From NCBI GenBank assembly GCA_937135955.1, contig CAKZOB010000066.1:1-55834 (forward strand): DNA of 55,834 nucleotides, given 5' to 3'. Under the pieces are notes generated by a model that was not told where the DNA came from, made no database searches, and saw only the letters and a list, made by a program, of their open reading frames with translations. The stretch comes from an uncultured Anaerolineales bacterium (GTDB lineage: Bacteria > Chloroflexota > Anaerolineae > Aggregatilineales > Aggregatilineaceae). The position numbers and the translations under genes were made by a program. Of the stretch, positions 7,588 to 16,170 are shown piece after piece; within the stretch, counting starts at the first letter, position 1; each line of letters starts with the position of its first letter.

Positions 7588-9684
7588 TCAGGCTTCTTCT
7601 TGCTTTTCCTTCTGCGCCTGGGCGACAATCTCCGCCTGCAGGTGCGCCGGTACGCGCTCGTAGCGCAGGAACTCCATGGTGAACACGCCGCGCCCGCCAG
7701 TCATGGAGCGCAGGTCGTTGCTGTAGCGCTGAATTTCGGCCAGCGGCACTTCGGCGGTGACCACGCTCCGCCCGGCCTCAGTCTCCATGCCCAGCACGCG
7801 CCCGCGGCGGGTGTTCATGTCGCCCATGATGTCGCCCATGTTCTCTTCCGGCACGGTCACTTTGACCAGCATGATCGGCTCCAGCAGCACCGGCCCGGCC
7901 TGCATGAACGCTTCGCGGAAGGCCCCGCGACCGGCGATCTGGAAGGCGATGTCCTTGGAGTCCACCGGGTGCATCTTGCCATCGTAGACGACCGCCTTGA
8001 CATACTTGACCGGAAAACCGGCCAGGACGCCTTCGTCGAGCACCTGGCGCACGCCCTTTTCTGTCGAGCCGATGAAGGGCGCGCTGATCGCCCCGCCGAA
8101 GACCTCGTTGCCGAACTCAAATTCGGGCACTTCCTCGTCCGAGCTGGTAGGCGTGGGCAGCGGTTCGACGCGCAGGTGCACTTCGGCGAACTGCCCCGCG
8201 CCGCCGGTCTGCTTCTTGTGACGATAGATAGCGGTTGCCGTCTTGGTCACGGTCTCCTGATAGGGGACTTTGGGCACGCTGGTATCCAGGCCGACGCCCA
8301 TGCGCTCGGCCCGCTTGATGGCCATGTCAATGTGCGTGCCGCCCATGCCTTCCAGCACCGTCTGCTTGATGGCCGGGTCGAAGCGCCAGCGCAGGGTGGG
8401 ATCGGCATTGGTCAGTGTCGTGAGGATTTCGTTCATCTTGGCGCTGTCGCTTTGGGTGCGCGGGTGCAGCGCCACCGCGTAGACGGGCATCGAGAAGCGG
8501 GGCGGCGTCACCTGCTTGCCAAACCCTTTGCTGGCCAGGGTGTGACCGGTGTAGGTCTCGCGCAGCTTGGCCACCACGCCGATATCGCCCGCGTGCAGCA
8601 CTTCCAGCGGAATCTGGGTCGAGCCGCGCATGGTCATCAGGCTGCCGATGCGCTCCTCGTGCCCTCTGGTGGTGTTCTGCACGGCGTCGTTGTTCTTCAC
8701 CGTCCCGCTGAAGACGCGGAAGTACGACTGCGTGCCGTACTTATCGGTATAGCTGTGAAAGACATAGGCCAGGAAGGAGTCTTGGTCGCTGTGCGGGCCA
8801 GCCAGAACTTCGACCTGCCCGTCGGCCTGCACTTCGACCAGGCGACCGCTGGGATCGGGCACGTGCGCGATCAGCGCATCGAGCAGGGGCAACACGCCGA
8901 TGTTGTGCGTGGCACTGGTGACGAACACCGGCACCAGGTGATGATCGTCGCTGCTCAGCGCCGCGCGCAATCCCTGGGCGATCTCTGCCTCAGAGAGCGT
9001 CTCGGACTCGAAGTACTTCTCCATGAGCGAGTCGTCGGCTTCGGCGGCAGCTTCGATCAGCGCCAGGCGCGCTTCTTCGACCGCGTCGGCCATGTCGGCG
9101 GGCACGGGGGCGGCCTCTTTGCCCACGCCCAGGTATGCTTTCTGCGTCAGCAGATTGACCACACCGCTGAAGCTGGCCTGTGCCCCGATGGGCAGCATCA
9201 CCGGCACGAAGCGGTGATGCGGGAAGCGCTCGCCCATCTGACTCAGCGCACGGGTGAAGCTGGCGTTGTCGCGGTCCATCTTGTTGATCACCAGCAAGAT
9301 GGGCAGCTTGAACTCCTCAGCGTAGCTGAAGGCCAGTTCGGTGCCCACTTCCGGGCCGGAGACGGCGTCCACCACCACGACGGCGGCGTCGGCCACGCGC
9401 ACGGCGTTCTTGGCTTCGCCCTGGAAGTCCACAAAACCGGGCGCATCCAGCACGTTGATCTTGTGTCCGGCGTGCTCGACGGCCAGCAAGGAGGTATAGA
9501 TGGACAGGCCGCGCTCGCGTTCGTCCTCGTCGAAGTCGGCGACGGTGTTGCCTTCTTCTATTTTGCCCATGCGTGTGATCGCGCCGGTGACGAACAGCAT
9601 ACATTCGACCAGGCTGGTCTTACCGGCGCTCTGGTGGCCAGTCAGGGCAATATTGCGCACTACCTCAGTGGTATAGTCCTTCAT
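7588..9684 (-). CDS. Elongation factor G-like translational GTPase (EF-G2 type)
   Basis: A 698-residue GTPase of the EF-G superfamily. The P-loop is GHQSAGKTS (about residues 16-24), switch II lies in NVLDAPGFVDFQGE, and the G4 motif is NKMDRD. EF-G domains II-V follow, including KYVKAVVYDGKMHPVDSKD and the C-terminal MGDMNTRRGRVLGME block. It belongs to the divergent EF-G-like branch rather than canonical FusA: the P-loop is GHQSAGKT instead of AHIDAGKT. Members may act in ribosome recycling or an accessory translocation step; the exact role is unproven. The ATG at 9684 (MKDYTTEV) has GGGAGG eight bases upstream, so the longer frame to 9723 is not used. A strong promoter lies 120 bases upstream. 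Confidence 0.88.
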   Translation of the reverse strand: MKDYTTEVVRNIALTGHQSAGKTSLVECMLFVTGAITRMGKIEEGNTVADFDEDERERGLSIYTSLLAVEHAGHKINVLDAPGFVDFQGEAKNAVRVADAAVVVVDAVSGPEVGTELAFSYAEEFKLPILLVINKMDRDNASFTRALSQMGERFPHHRFVPVMLPIGAQASFSGVVNLLTQKAYLGVGKEAAPVPADMADAVEEARLALIEAAAEADDSLMEKYFESETLSEAEIAQGLRAALSSDDHHLVPVFVTSATHNIGVLPLLDALIAHVPDPSGRLVEVQADGQVEVLAGPHSDQDSFLAYVFHSYTDKYGTQSYFRVFSGTVKNNDAVQNTTRGHEERIGSLMTMRGSTQIPLEVLHAGDIGVVAKLRETYTGHTLASKGFGKQVTPPRFSMPVYAVALHPRTQSDSAKMNEILTTLTNADPTLRWRFDPAIKQTVLEGMGGTHIDMAIKRAERMGVGLDTSVPKVPYQETVTKTATAIYRHKKQTGGAGQFAEVHLRVEPLPTPTSSDEEVPEFEFGNEVFGGAISAPFIGSTEKGVRQVLDEGVLAGFPVKYVKAVVYDGKMHPVDSKDIAFQIAGRGAFREAFMQAGPVLLEPIMLVKVTVPEENMGDIMGDMNTRRGRVLGMETEAGRSVVTAEVPLAEIQRYSNDLRSMTGGRGVFTMEFLRYERVPAHLQAEIVAQAQKEKQEEA

Positions 9685-9803
9685 GCAGATCAAGCCTCCC
9701 CAAATGAGCTTGTGATGGGTCACACAAACGAGAAACCGGCAGGGACGCCCTGCGCCACCATGCGATCCCCTCGTTCGCCATAGCTTGTGCGTTAAGCCTC
9801 ATG

Positions 9804-9832
9804 ATTGTACGAAACGCCCAGGCAAAAGTCAA
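9804..9832 (-). promoter_or_regulatory. Sigma70-type promoter of the EF-G-like gene
   Basis: On the minus strand: TTGACT (9832-9827), a 17-base spacer, then TACAAT (9809-9804). It lies about 120 bases upstream of the EF-G-like start codon. Confidence 0.65.
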
Positions 9833-9873
9833 AGGTCATTCGCGGCGGGTTTATGCCAAGGTTGTCAGCGATC

Positions 9874-9950
9874 GCTGCGGGCGAAGGGGAGCACCTGGGC
9901 AAGAGAAAGTAAGCCCCCTCCCCCTCGCGACTGCGTCGCAGGGCGAGGGG
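9874..9950. repeat. Dispersed repeat, family B, copy 1
   Basis: GCTGCGGGCGAAGGGGAGC, then CCTGGGCAAGAGAAAGTAAG and a C-rich/G-rich inverted pair (CCCCTCGCGACTGCGTCGCA ... GGGCGAGGGG). The first 50 bases are almost identical to 43477-43525. It sits in the 659-base gap 9685-10343, which otherwise holds a degenerate family A copy and promoters but no gene I can support. Confidence 0.7.
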
Positions 9951-9961
9951 CAGTCGCTTTG

Positions 9962-10027
9962 CACGACAGAGACGCGAAGGGCGCAGAGCGAAAATCGGCT
10001 AGACTCTGTGTTGGTTGTTCTGCGCGT
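9962..10027. repeat. Degenerate family A repeat, copy 3
   Basis: CGACAGAGACGCGAAGG and GGCGCAGAGCG on the left, ACTCTGTGTTGG and TTCTGCGCGTCC on the right. It keeps the CGCAGAG/CTCTG pattern but the arms no longer pair perfectly. It immediately follows the family B copy. Confidence 0.5.
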
Positions 10028-10144
10028 CCGCTGGGCCGCCCGTAGTTCAAGGCGACGACAGGCGACCGTTCACCAACCGTAGGCTGAGCAGGAATGCGCA
10101 ACCCTGCGACCTGTGCAATACTCTGCAGTGCAACTTACGCACCC

Positions 10145-10173
10145 TGGCAAACTCGCTCCTGATGCGCTATAGT
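10145..10173 (+). promoter_or_regulatory. Candidate promoter of the C39-TPR gene
   Basis: TGGCAA (10145-10150), a 17-base spacer, TATAGT (10168-10173). The -35 is weak and the -10 good. It would leave a leader of about 165 bases before the ATG at 10344. Confidence 0.4.
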
Positions 10174-10343
10174 GCCCTGCGTGCTGCGTGCAGAGGTGCG
10201 CGCGGCCCGATCGAGCGTTGGAGCAGAGTAGGTGACTGCGCTTTCTTGTCGTGTAACGGAAGGGCTGACCGGGCGCAGCGGTCAGCGTGTCCGCCGGTCG
10301 GCGCAGAGCATCGTGTCGCCAGGGCGGAGGAGTGACGGCGATC

Positions 10344-11981
10344 ATGAGTTCGCGTAAATCGGGCAAGACGGGCACGGGTGAGCGGTCACGTCTGCCTTCT
10401 AACATTCCCACGGACTACGACCATCTGGGCGTGCCGGGATCGGTCAATTTCTCGCTGAACCATCCGCGCAGCCGGCGACCTCATGCCCGTCGGCGGCGCG
10501 GCATGTCCACGTGGGTGAAAGCGCTGCTGGCTCTGGGCGGGGCTATGGTGGCCTTCGGCGTGATTGCGCTGGTCATTTTCGCCATTGCTTTCCCGCCGTT
10601 CTTCCGCAGCCTGGAGCCGCGTTATCAGCAGCGGCTGATTGACATGTTCCCCCCCTTCGAGGCGCTGCGTCCCACCGCGCCCTATGCGGTGATCCCCACG
10701 CTGAGCGGGGCTGTGGACAGTGAAGCGGCGCAACAACTGTTGCTCACCCAGGAAAACGACACAGCGGCGAGCACGCCGTCACCTGGTGCCCTTGGTGCGG
10801 GACAGGGCGGCAGCGGGCCACAGGAGATGCCCACGCCGACCGTGACTCTCTTCCTCACGCCGACACCGACCGAGAGCGTGGGCGGCATTCCGGTGGGGGC
10901 GGTGCCCACCGAAGAGCCGACCATGTTGCCCACTTATGCCGCGCCGGAGCAGGCCGCTGCCCTGCCTACCTTCACGCCGGTTGCTGCGCCTACCGAAGCG
11001 CCGTTGCCACCTACCGTCAGGCTGAGCAACATCCGCTACGAATCGCAGGGCTGGAACAACTGTGGCCCCACCACCATGACCATGGCCCTGAGTTACTATG
11101 GCTGGGCCAAAGATCAGTATGCGGCGGCGAACTGGATGAAGCCCAATGCCGAGGACAAGAACGTCAGCCCGTGGCAGATGGTGCGCTTTGTCAACGAAAA
11201 CACCAACGTCAAGGCGCTCTATCGCTACGGCGGCACAATGACTGTGCTCAAGCGCCTGCTGGCGGCGGGCTTTCCAGTGGTGATCGAGGAGAGCATTCAG
11301 CCCGAAGGCGAGGGCTGGATGGGGCATTACGTGTTGCTGATGGGCTACGACGACTATCAGCAGCACTTCCTCACCTTCGATAGCTACCTGGGCAGCAACA
11401 AAGAACAGGGTCGTCCCAGCCCCTATAGCGTCTTCGACGAGAAGTGGCGGCACTTCAACCGCGTCTTCATGGTGGTCTACGATCCCGCGCGGGAAATGGA
11501 CTTGCGTCAGGCGCTGGGCGACTATGTAGACCCGGTCTACGGCTACCGGACGGCGCTGGAACAGGCCCGCAGCGAGGCCGTGCGCGACCGCACAGACAAA
11601 TGGGCGTGGTTCAACATGGGCACGGCCTATGTGCTGCTGAAGGATTACCAGAACGCCGCCCTTGCCTACGATCAGGCGTTTCAGTTCAACCTGCCGCCGC
11701 GCATGTTGTGGTATCAGTTCGGGCCGTTGGAAGCCTATTTCCACACCGGGCGCTATTACGACGTGCTGTTCTATGCCGATGTTGCGCTGAAGAACAGCGC
11801 CAACTACATTGAGGAACCCTACTACTATCAGGGGCTGGTCTACGCGGCCCAGGGTGACTACAGCAAGGCGCTGGAGAAGTTCAATCAGGCGCTGCGCTTC
11901 AATCGCAACTTCTTTCCGGCAGAAGAGGCCAAGAAGCAGGTCGAGGCGGGCACGTTCACCGTGGCCAGCCTGCCGCGCTGA
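10344..11981 (+). CDS. Membrane-anchored C39-like cysteine peptidase with C-terminal TPR repeats
   Basis: A 545-residue protein. Residues 1-56 are basic and cytoplasmic; one membrane span lies at about 57-82 (ALLALGGAMVAFGVIALVIF). Residues 125-225 form a Thr/Pro-rich linker with TPTPT-type motifs. A Peptidase_C39_2-like domain follows, with NNCGPTT (Cys240), GHYVLLMGYD (His328) and a following Asp346, the papain-like Cys-His-Asp set. From about residue 400 there are three TPR-type repeats (WAWFNMGTAYVLLKDYQNAA; YYYQGLVYAAQGDYSKALEK). The peptidase should face outward, and the TPR part probably binds a partner or substrate. Start: the ATG at 10344 has GGAGGAG 11 bases upstream. The target is unknown, and no bacteriocin-type ABC exporter is adjacent. 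Confidence 0.8.
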   Translation: MSSRKSGKTGTGERSRLPSNIPTDYDHLGVPGSVNFSLNHPRSRRPHARRRRGMSTWVKALLALGGAMVAFGVIALVIFAIAFPPFFRSLEPRYQQRLIDMFPPFEALRPTAPYAVIPTLSGAVDSEAAQQLLLTQENDTAASTPSPGALGAGQGGSGPQEMPTPTVTLFLTPTPTESVGGIPVGAVPTEEPTMLPTYAAPEQAAALPTFTPVAAPTEAPLPPTVRLSNIRYESQGWNNCGPTTMTMALSYYGWAKDQYAAANWMKPNAEDKNVSPWQMVRFVNENTNVKALYRYGGTMTVLKRLLAAGFPVVIEESIQPEGEGWMGHYVLLMGYDDYQQHFLTFDSYLGSNKEQGRPSPYSVFDEKWRHFNRVFMVVYDPAREMDLRQALGDYVDPVYGYRTALEQARSEAVRDRTDKWAWFNMGTAYVLLKDYQNAALAYDQAFQFNLPPRMLWYQFGPLEAYFHTGRYYDVLFYADVALKNSANYIEEPYYYQGLVYAAQGDYSKALEKFNQALRFNRNFFPAEEAKKQVEAGTFTVASLPR

Positions 11982-12042
11982 GGGGTTTCCGGGCACGCGC
12001 TGAAGACGGTGCCGTACCTTTGTTGTACAGAAAGGCCCTGGT

Positions 12043-12357
12043 GTGCCGCCCGATCTTGCCGCTCTACGTCAACGCTTCGCGGAAAGGACGTATCTGCTCA
12101 CAGCTCACGCCTCTGACCGCGCAGCCCAACGCGGCATTGTAAGCCGTGAGATTGAGGAAGCCATCGCAGAAGGCGAGATCATTGAAGACTACCCTGAAGA
12201 CAAGTATGGGCCGAGTTGTTCGATCCTGGGATATACGCGGGCGGGGCGTGTACTCCATATACAGGTCAGTTATCCGCCGGCCGTGAAGGTGATCACTGTA
12301 TACGAGCCATCACCCGATCAGTGGGATGAGCATTTCAGGGTGAGGAAGCAGCGATGA
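12043..12357 (+). CDS. DUF4258 domain protein (putative toxin-like partner)
   Basis: A 104-residue protein with the DUF4258 pattern: TAHASDRAAQRGI, then IEEAIAEGEIIEDYPEDKYG, PSCSILGYTRAGRVLHIQV and VITVYEPSPDQWD. The family is small, often paired with a YgiT-type zinc-finger protein, and is thought to resemble RelE/MqsR-fold toxins. RNase activity is not demonstrated by sequence. The start is a GTG at 12043 after AAAGG. Its stop overlaps the ATG of the zinc-finger gene by 4 bases, the usual layout of a two-gene module. Confidence 0.75.
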   Translation: MPPDLAALRQRFAERTYLLTAHASDRAAQRGIVSREIEEAIAEGEIIEDYPEDKYGPSCSILGYTRAGRVLHIQVSYPPAVKVITVYEPSPDQWDEHFRVRKQR

Positions 12358-12596
12358 ACGAACAGCGTTGTCTGATGTGCCAGGGCGCACTGGAAGCGCA
12401 AAGGGTCACCCGTATCCAGGAATACCAGGGGCGGTGGATCGTGATCGAGAATCTGCCAGCGCTTGTGTGTCGCCAGTGTGGAGAGCGCTACTATATGCCA
12501 GATATCCACGATCTGGTGGTGAGGCTGATCCAGAGCCATACTGAGCCAGTGCGTACCGAGACAGTGGCGGTATATGATGCTGCCCAGATTGCGTGA
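12354..12596 (+). CDS. YgiT-type zinc-finger protein (antitoxin-like)
   Basis: An 80-residue protein with two CxxC pairs (CLMC at residues 6-9, CRQC at 39-42). They form one zinc-binding knuckle, as in the N-terminal domain of MqsA/YgiT. The MqsA helix-turn-helix domain is absent, so DNA binding would need another part or does not occur. The start overlaps the DUF4258 stop (ATGA). By analogy with MqsRA it may neutralise the DUF4258 partner; this is inference. Confidence 0.75.
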   Translation: MNEQRCLMCQGALEAQRVTRIQEYQGRWIVIENLPALVCRQCGERYYMPDIHDLVVRLIQSHTEPVRTETVAVYDAAQIA

Positions 12597-12684
12597 ATTC
12601 AGGCTGCGGGCCTTCGCGATGGTTGAGCCTGTCGCGCATTAGCCAATCCTGTACCCACCTTTCGGATCAGGCCCGACACATCCC

Positions 12685-14436
12685 ATGACTCACTCCCCCT
12701 CTACTCCGACCCAGGCCGACACCCGCAGCATGGCCCGCAACACCATCCTGCTGATGGTGGCTTTTGGCACGGCCAAGGCGATCAGCCTGGCGCAGACATT
12801 CATCATCGCCAGCGTGTTCGGCGTGGGCGACGAATGGGACGCCTTCGTCACCGCCAACCGCATTCCAGAACAGATCGTGCTGCTCATTGGCGGCGGGGCG
12901 CTCTCCTATGCGTTCATCCCGGTGTTCAGCGGATTTCTGGCGCACGGCGACCGCGCCGGAGCCTGGCGGCTGGCCAGCGCCGTGATCAACACCGTCTTCA
13001 CGGTGACGCTGGCGCTAAGCGCCCTGGGCTTTCTGTTCGCGCCATGGCTGGTGGAGCATGTCGTCGCGCCCGGCTTCAGCGCGGAGAAAGTGGCACAGAC
13101 GGTCACGCTGATGCGTATCCTGCTGATCAGCACGCTGATCTTCAGCATCAGCGGGATGTTTCAGGGCATCCTGCACAGTCACAACCATTTCCTGCTACCC
13201 GCACTGGCCCCCATCCTGTTCGACATAGGCATCCTGTTCGGCGTCGCTTTTCTGATCGGCCCGTTCGGTGTGTACGGCATTGCCTGGGGCGCGGTGCTGG
13301 GCGCAGCGCTGCATTTCAGCGTGCAGGTGCCCGGTTTGCTACACTACCGGATGCGCTGGTGGCCACGGCTGGGCTGGCACGATCCGGCGCTGCGCCAGGT
13401 GATCGCGCTGATGATCCCCCGCGTGGCCGGGCTGGGCGTGGTGACCTTCAACACGCTGGTGTTCAACAACATTGCCTCGCGCATGGGCAGCGGCGCGGTC
13501 AGCGCCTTCGACTGGGGCTATCGCCTGATGAACATTCCGGAGACGCTGATCGGCAGCGCCATGGGCTTTGTGGTATTCCCCACCCTGGCCGCCTTCAGCG
13601 CCCTGGGCGACGACGAGCGCAAGCGCGGGGCCATGTCCGGCGCGCTGCGCTTCATCCTGATCGCCACTATTCCCGCGGCAGTGGGCCTGGTGCTGATCGG
13701 CAGGCCGCTGATCAGCCTGCTGGAGCGCGGCGCGTTCGATGCGGAAGACAGCGCGCTGGTCTATGGGGCACTGCAATTCTTCGCGCTGGGGATTATCTTC
13801 CAGAGCCTGCACGAGGTGGTGGCGCGCAGTTTCTACGCCGACCGCGATACCCTCACGCCCTTGTGGACATCCCTGGTGGCGGCAGCGGCCAATGTGCTGA
13901 TTGTCGGCGGGCTGTATCTGGGTTATGTGAACGACTTCGACGGCACGGCGCGCCAGGTCTTCGGCGATTGGGGCGCGCGCTATGCTGCCGGCGATTACAG
14001 CGCGGCGCTGGCTATACTGGCGCATGGCACAACCCGCCTCAACCAGCAGGTCGCGGGCGTGACCGGTGTCGGCGGGCTGGCGCTGAGCTATTCGCTGACG
14101 TTCCTGATCGAGCTGGTCCTGCTGCTGATTATCCTGCGGCGGCGCTGGGGGGGCGTGGACGAACAGCGCTTGCTGAGCACGGCGGCGCGGGCGGTCGCCG
14201 CGGCGGCGATCATGGGTGCAGCGGTGCTGCTCGGCGACGCGGCGCTCGGTGCGCTGGGCTGGCACGAGGCTGGCGTGATCATCACGGCGCTGCGTGTGCT
14301 GGGGTTGGCGGGTGTGGGCGCGGTCACGTTCGTGATCGCCGGCGTACTGCTCGGCCTGGGCGAGATTCGCGCGCTGCCGGCGATGGTGCTGCGGCGGAGC
14401 AGCCCTGCTCTGTTGCCCGAAGCCCCCTCTGACTGA
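12685..14436 (+). CDS. murJ: MurJ/MviN-family lipid II flippase
   Basis: A 583-residue integral membrane protein of the MOP/MVF superfamily with about 14 helices. Family marks are ARNTILLMVAFGTAKAISL at the N-terminus, FVTANRIPEQIVLLIGGGAL, ISGMFQGILHSHNHFLLPA and VVARSFYADRDTLTPL (the conserved FYAxxDTxTP block). MurJ flips lipid II across the membrane for peptidoglycan synthesis. Several MVF paralogues move other lipid-linked sugars, so the substrate is not certain. No strong ribosome site precedes the ATG at 12685. The gene is 88 bases after the zinc-finger gene and is followed by a family B repeat. Confidence 0.87.
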   Translation: MTHSPSTPTQADTRSMARNTILLMVAFGTAKAISLAQTFIIASVFGVGDEWDAFVTANRIPEQIVLLIGGGALSYAFIPVFSGFLAHGDRAGAWRLASAVINTVFTVTLALSALGFLFAPWLVEHVVAPGFSAEKVAQTVTLMRILLISTLIFSISGMFQGILHSHNHFLLPALAPILFDIGILFGVAFLIGPFGVYGIAWGAVLGAALHFSVQVPGLLHYRMRWWPRLGWHDPALRQVIALMIPRVAGLGVVTFNTLVFNNIASRMGSGAVSAFDWGYRLMNIPETLIGSAMGFVVFPTLAAFSALGDDERKRGAMSGALRFILIATIPAAVGLVLIGRPLISLLERGAFDAEDSALVYGALQFFALGIIFQSLHEVVARSFYADRDTLTPLWTSLVAAAANVLIVGGLYLGYVNDFDGTARQVFGDWGARYAAGDYSAALAILAHGTTRLNQQVAGVTGVGGLALSYSLTFLIELVLLLIILRRRWGGVDEQRLLSTAARAVAAAAIMGAAVLLGDAALGALGWHEAGVIITALRVLGLAGVGAVTFVIAGVLLGLGEIRALPAMVLRRSSPALLPEAPSD

Positions 14437-14467
14437 AAGACCCCTTGAGCAGTCCTATCAGTGGGAT

Positions 14468-14536
14468 CACCTCACCCCTGGCCATACGTGGAGAGGAGGC
14501 GGCGAGGCGCGTGAGCGCCAGGCGCGGGTGAGGTGA
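14468..14536. repeat. Family B-like repeat, copy 2 (divergent)
   Basis: The ends are inverted: GATCACCTCACCCC near 14465 and GGGTGAGGTGA near 14526, with GGAGAGGAGGCGGCGAGGCG inside. The CTCACCCC/GGGTGAGG ends resemble those at 26076-26140. It lies between murJ and the response regulator promoter. Confidence 0.5.
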
Positions 14537-14596
14537 ACACCCCTGCGTCAGGCAAATTGCTGACAGCCCTGGCACACACTCACCCAGAAACAAAGC

Positions 14597-14626
14597 TTGC
14601 CCGCAGCCCGGTAGTTAGCATACAAT
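14597..14626 (+). promoter_or_regulatory. Promoter of the response regulator gene
   Basis: TTGCCC (14597-14602), an 18-base spacer, TACAAT (14621-14626). It overlaps an upstream in-frame ATG at 14625, which supports the later ATG at 14667 as the true start. The GCATACAATGAG context recurs at 16132-16143. Confidence 0.6.
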
Positions 14627-14666
14627 GAGGGCGGCGGGGGTAGGTTTGATTTATGGGGTTGGTGAT

Positions 14667-15032
14667 ATGGGCACTTTACTGATCATCGAGGACGACTTCG
14701 AACTGTCGCGCATGATGCGGCTGTTCCTGGAGAAACACGGCCATCAGGTCTACACAGCAGCCAACGGCATCGAGGCGCTCTATCAGATCAACGCCTACCG
14801 GCCCGATCTGATCATCCTCGACCTGATGATGCCCCTGGCGCCGGGCGAAGCCGTGCTGGAACACATCCGCCAGACGCCCGACTTGCGCGATATCCCTGTG
14901 CTGGTGGTGTCCGCCCTGCCGACGGCGCAGGCGCAGGTAGCCGATCTCAATGTGGCCGAGGTACTGCAAAAGCCGATCGAGATGAGGGCGCTCGCTGAGC
15001 GGGTGAGCAACCTGTTGACGCCCGCGGACTGA
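14667..15032 (+). CDS. Single-domain response regulator (CheY-like receiver)
   Basis: A 121-residue receiver domain with no output domain. Acidic residues occur in IIEDDFE, the phospho-acceptor Asp in LIILDLMMP, the conserved Ser in VVSALP and the Lys in LQKPIE. It would act through protein-protein contact, like CheY or Spo0F. No histidine kinase lies in the window, so it is an orphan. The start at 14667 follows GGTGAT and lies about 40 bases after the -10 box. Its 3' end is convergent with the MDR oxidoreductase, 8 bases away. Confidence 0.88.
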   Translation: MGTLLIIEDDFELSRMMRLFLEKHGHQVYTAANGIEALYQINAYRPDLIILDLMMPLAPGEAVLEHIRQTPDLRDIPVLVVSALPTAQAQVADLNVAEVLQKPIEMRALAERVSNLLTPAD

Positions 15033-15040
15033 CGCCTGCC

Positions 15041-16063
15041 CTACGGTCGGAGCACCACCTTGCCCACGTTGCGCCGTTCCTGAATGTAGCGGTGCGCGGC
15101 TGCGGCTTCCTCTAGCGAGAAGACGCGGTCTACATGGACGCGCAGATGCCCCGCCTGCTGATAGGCCAGCACCTGCTCGGCCCAGGCCCGCAACAGCGCC
15201 TCGTGATGCCACAGCCGCCCCAGGTTGACGCCCAGCACGCCGCGCGTATCGTTGGCTAGGCGCACCGGATTGAACGCCAACCAGGGCACGCCTAGCGCAA
15301 AACGGATCAGCCCTCGCACCGACCGACGCAGGCCGGGCGCGAGCGCTGTCACGCCGCAGATCACCAGGCGGCCCGCGGGAGCCAGCGCCCGATAACTGCG
15401 CATCCACGAACGCCCGCCGATCGAATCCAGGGCGATGTCCACGCCCACCCCGTCCGTCAGACGCAACACTTCGCGCACGAAGTCGGTTTGCCGGTAGTCA
15501 ATGGGGTACTGCACGCCCCGTTCGCGCAGGAAGTCATGCTTGGCCGCCGAGGCCGTGCCGAAGATCGTCGCGCCATGCAGCCGGGCGATGTCCACTGCCA
15601 TCAACCCGACACCGCCCGCCGCCGCGTGAATCAGCACGCGCTCGCCCGCCCGCACGCGAGCCAGCGCCTCCAGCGCCGCGTAAGCCGTCAGCGCGGCGAC
15701 GGGGAATGCCGCCGCCTGCTCGACAGTGAGAGTCGGCGGGCGCGGCAGAGCGTGAGTCGCGGGCACGCAGATCACTTCGCTGTAGCCGCCGAAACGGGTC
15801 AGCGCCAGCACATCCTGCCCGATGCGAGACGAGTCTACGCCAGGGCCGACGGCGTCAATTCGTCCGGCGACCTCGAATCCCGGCACGTAGGGGACACGCG
15901 GTGCATCGGGGTAAAGCCCCAACCGCCCGACAATGTCGGCGAAGTTGACGCCGATCGCTTCGACGGCTATACGCACCTGTCCAGGGCCGGGCTGTGGTTC
16001 CGGCGCGTGTCGCAACTGCAGTGCCTCTGGCGGGCCGGCCTTGCCGATCCATACCTGGCGCAT
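15041..16063 (-). CDS. Medium-chain dehydrogenase, NADPH:quinone reductase-like
   Basis: A 340-residue zinc-less medium-chain dehydrogenase/reductase. It has GVNFADIVGRLGLYPDAP and PGFEVAGRIDAVG near the N-terminus. The nucleotide-binding HAAAGGVGLMAVDIARLHGA follows, then DIALDSIGGRSW. Zinc-ligand cysteines of alcohol dehydrogenases are absent, matching the quinone oxidoreductase/VAT1-like branch. It probably reduces quinones or enones with NADPH; the substrate is unknown. The ATG at 16063 has AAGGAG nine bases upstream; the open frame to 16135 is not needed. It is divergent from the helicase gene, with about 107 bases between starts. Confidence 0.85.
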   Translation of the reverse strand: MRQVWIGKAGPPEALQLRHAPEPQPGPGQVRIAVEAIGVNFADIVGRLGLYPDAPRVPYVPGFEVAGRIDAVGPGVDSSRIGQDVLALTRFGGYSEVICVPATHALPRPPTLTVEQAAAFPVAALTAYAALEALARVRAGERVLIHAAAGGVGLMAVDIARLHGATIFGTASAAKHDFLRERGVQYPIDYRQTDFVREVLRLTDGVGVDIALDSIGGRSWMRSYRALAPAGRLVICGVTALAPGLRRSVRGLIRFALGVPWLAFNPVRLANDTRGVLGVNLGRLWHHEALLRAWAEQVLAYQQAGHLRVHVDRVFSLEEAAAAHRYIQERRNVGKVVLRP

Positions 16064-16112
16064 CCGACACTCTCCTTGTTGGTCCCACTCAGCGTATGGG
16101 CGGCGAGGAATT

Positions 16113-16140
16113 TTGTCAACTTGACCATTGCGCATACAAT
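16113..16140 (+). promoter_or_regulatory. Promoter of the RelE-helicase fusion gene
   Basis: TTGTCA (16113-16118), a 16-base spacer, TACAAT (16135-16140). It lies 30 bases before the ATG at 16171, with GGAGGGAAGAG in between as ribosome site. Confidence 0.6.
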
Positions 16141-16170
16141 GAGAAGTAAATCATTGGCCGGAGGGAAGAG

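Noticed and set aside
7600-9783. A 727-codon open frame on the plus strand opposite the EF-G-like gene
   Set aside because: His/Gln/Asp-rich composition typical of the antisense of a GC-rich gene; no domain; the opposite strand is a clear GTPase.
10070-10411. Minus-strand open frame of 113 codons in the gap before the C39 gene
   Set aside because: It crosses the start of the C39 gene and the promoter, has a Cys/Arg/Pro-rich shadow composition and no ribosome site.
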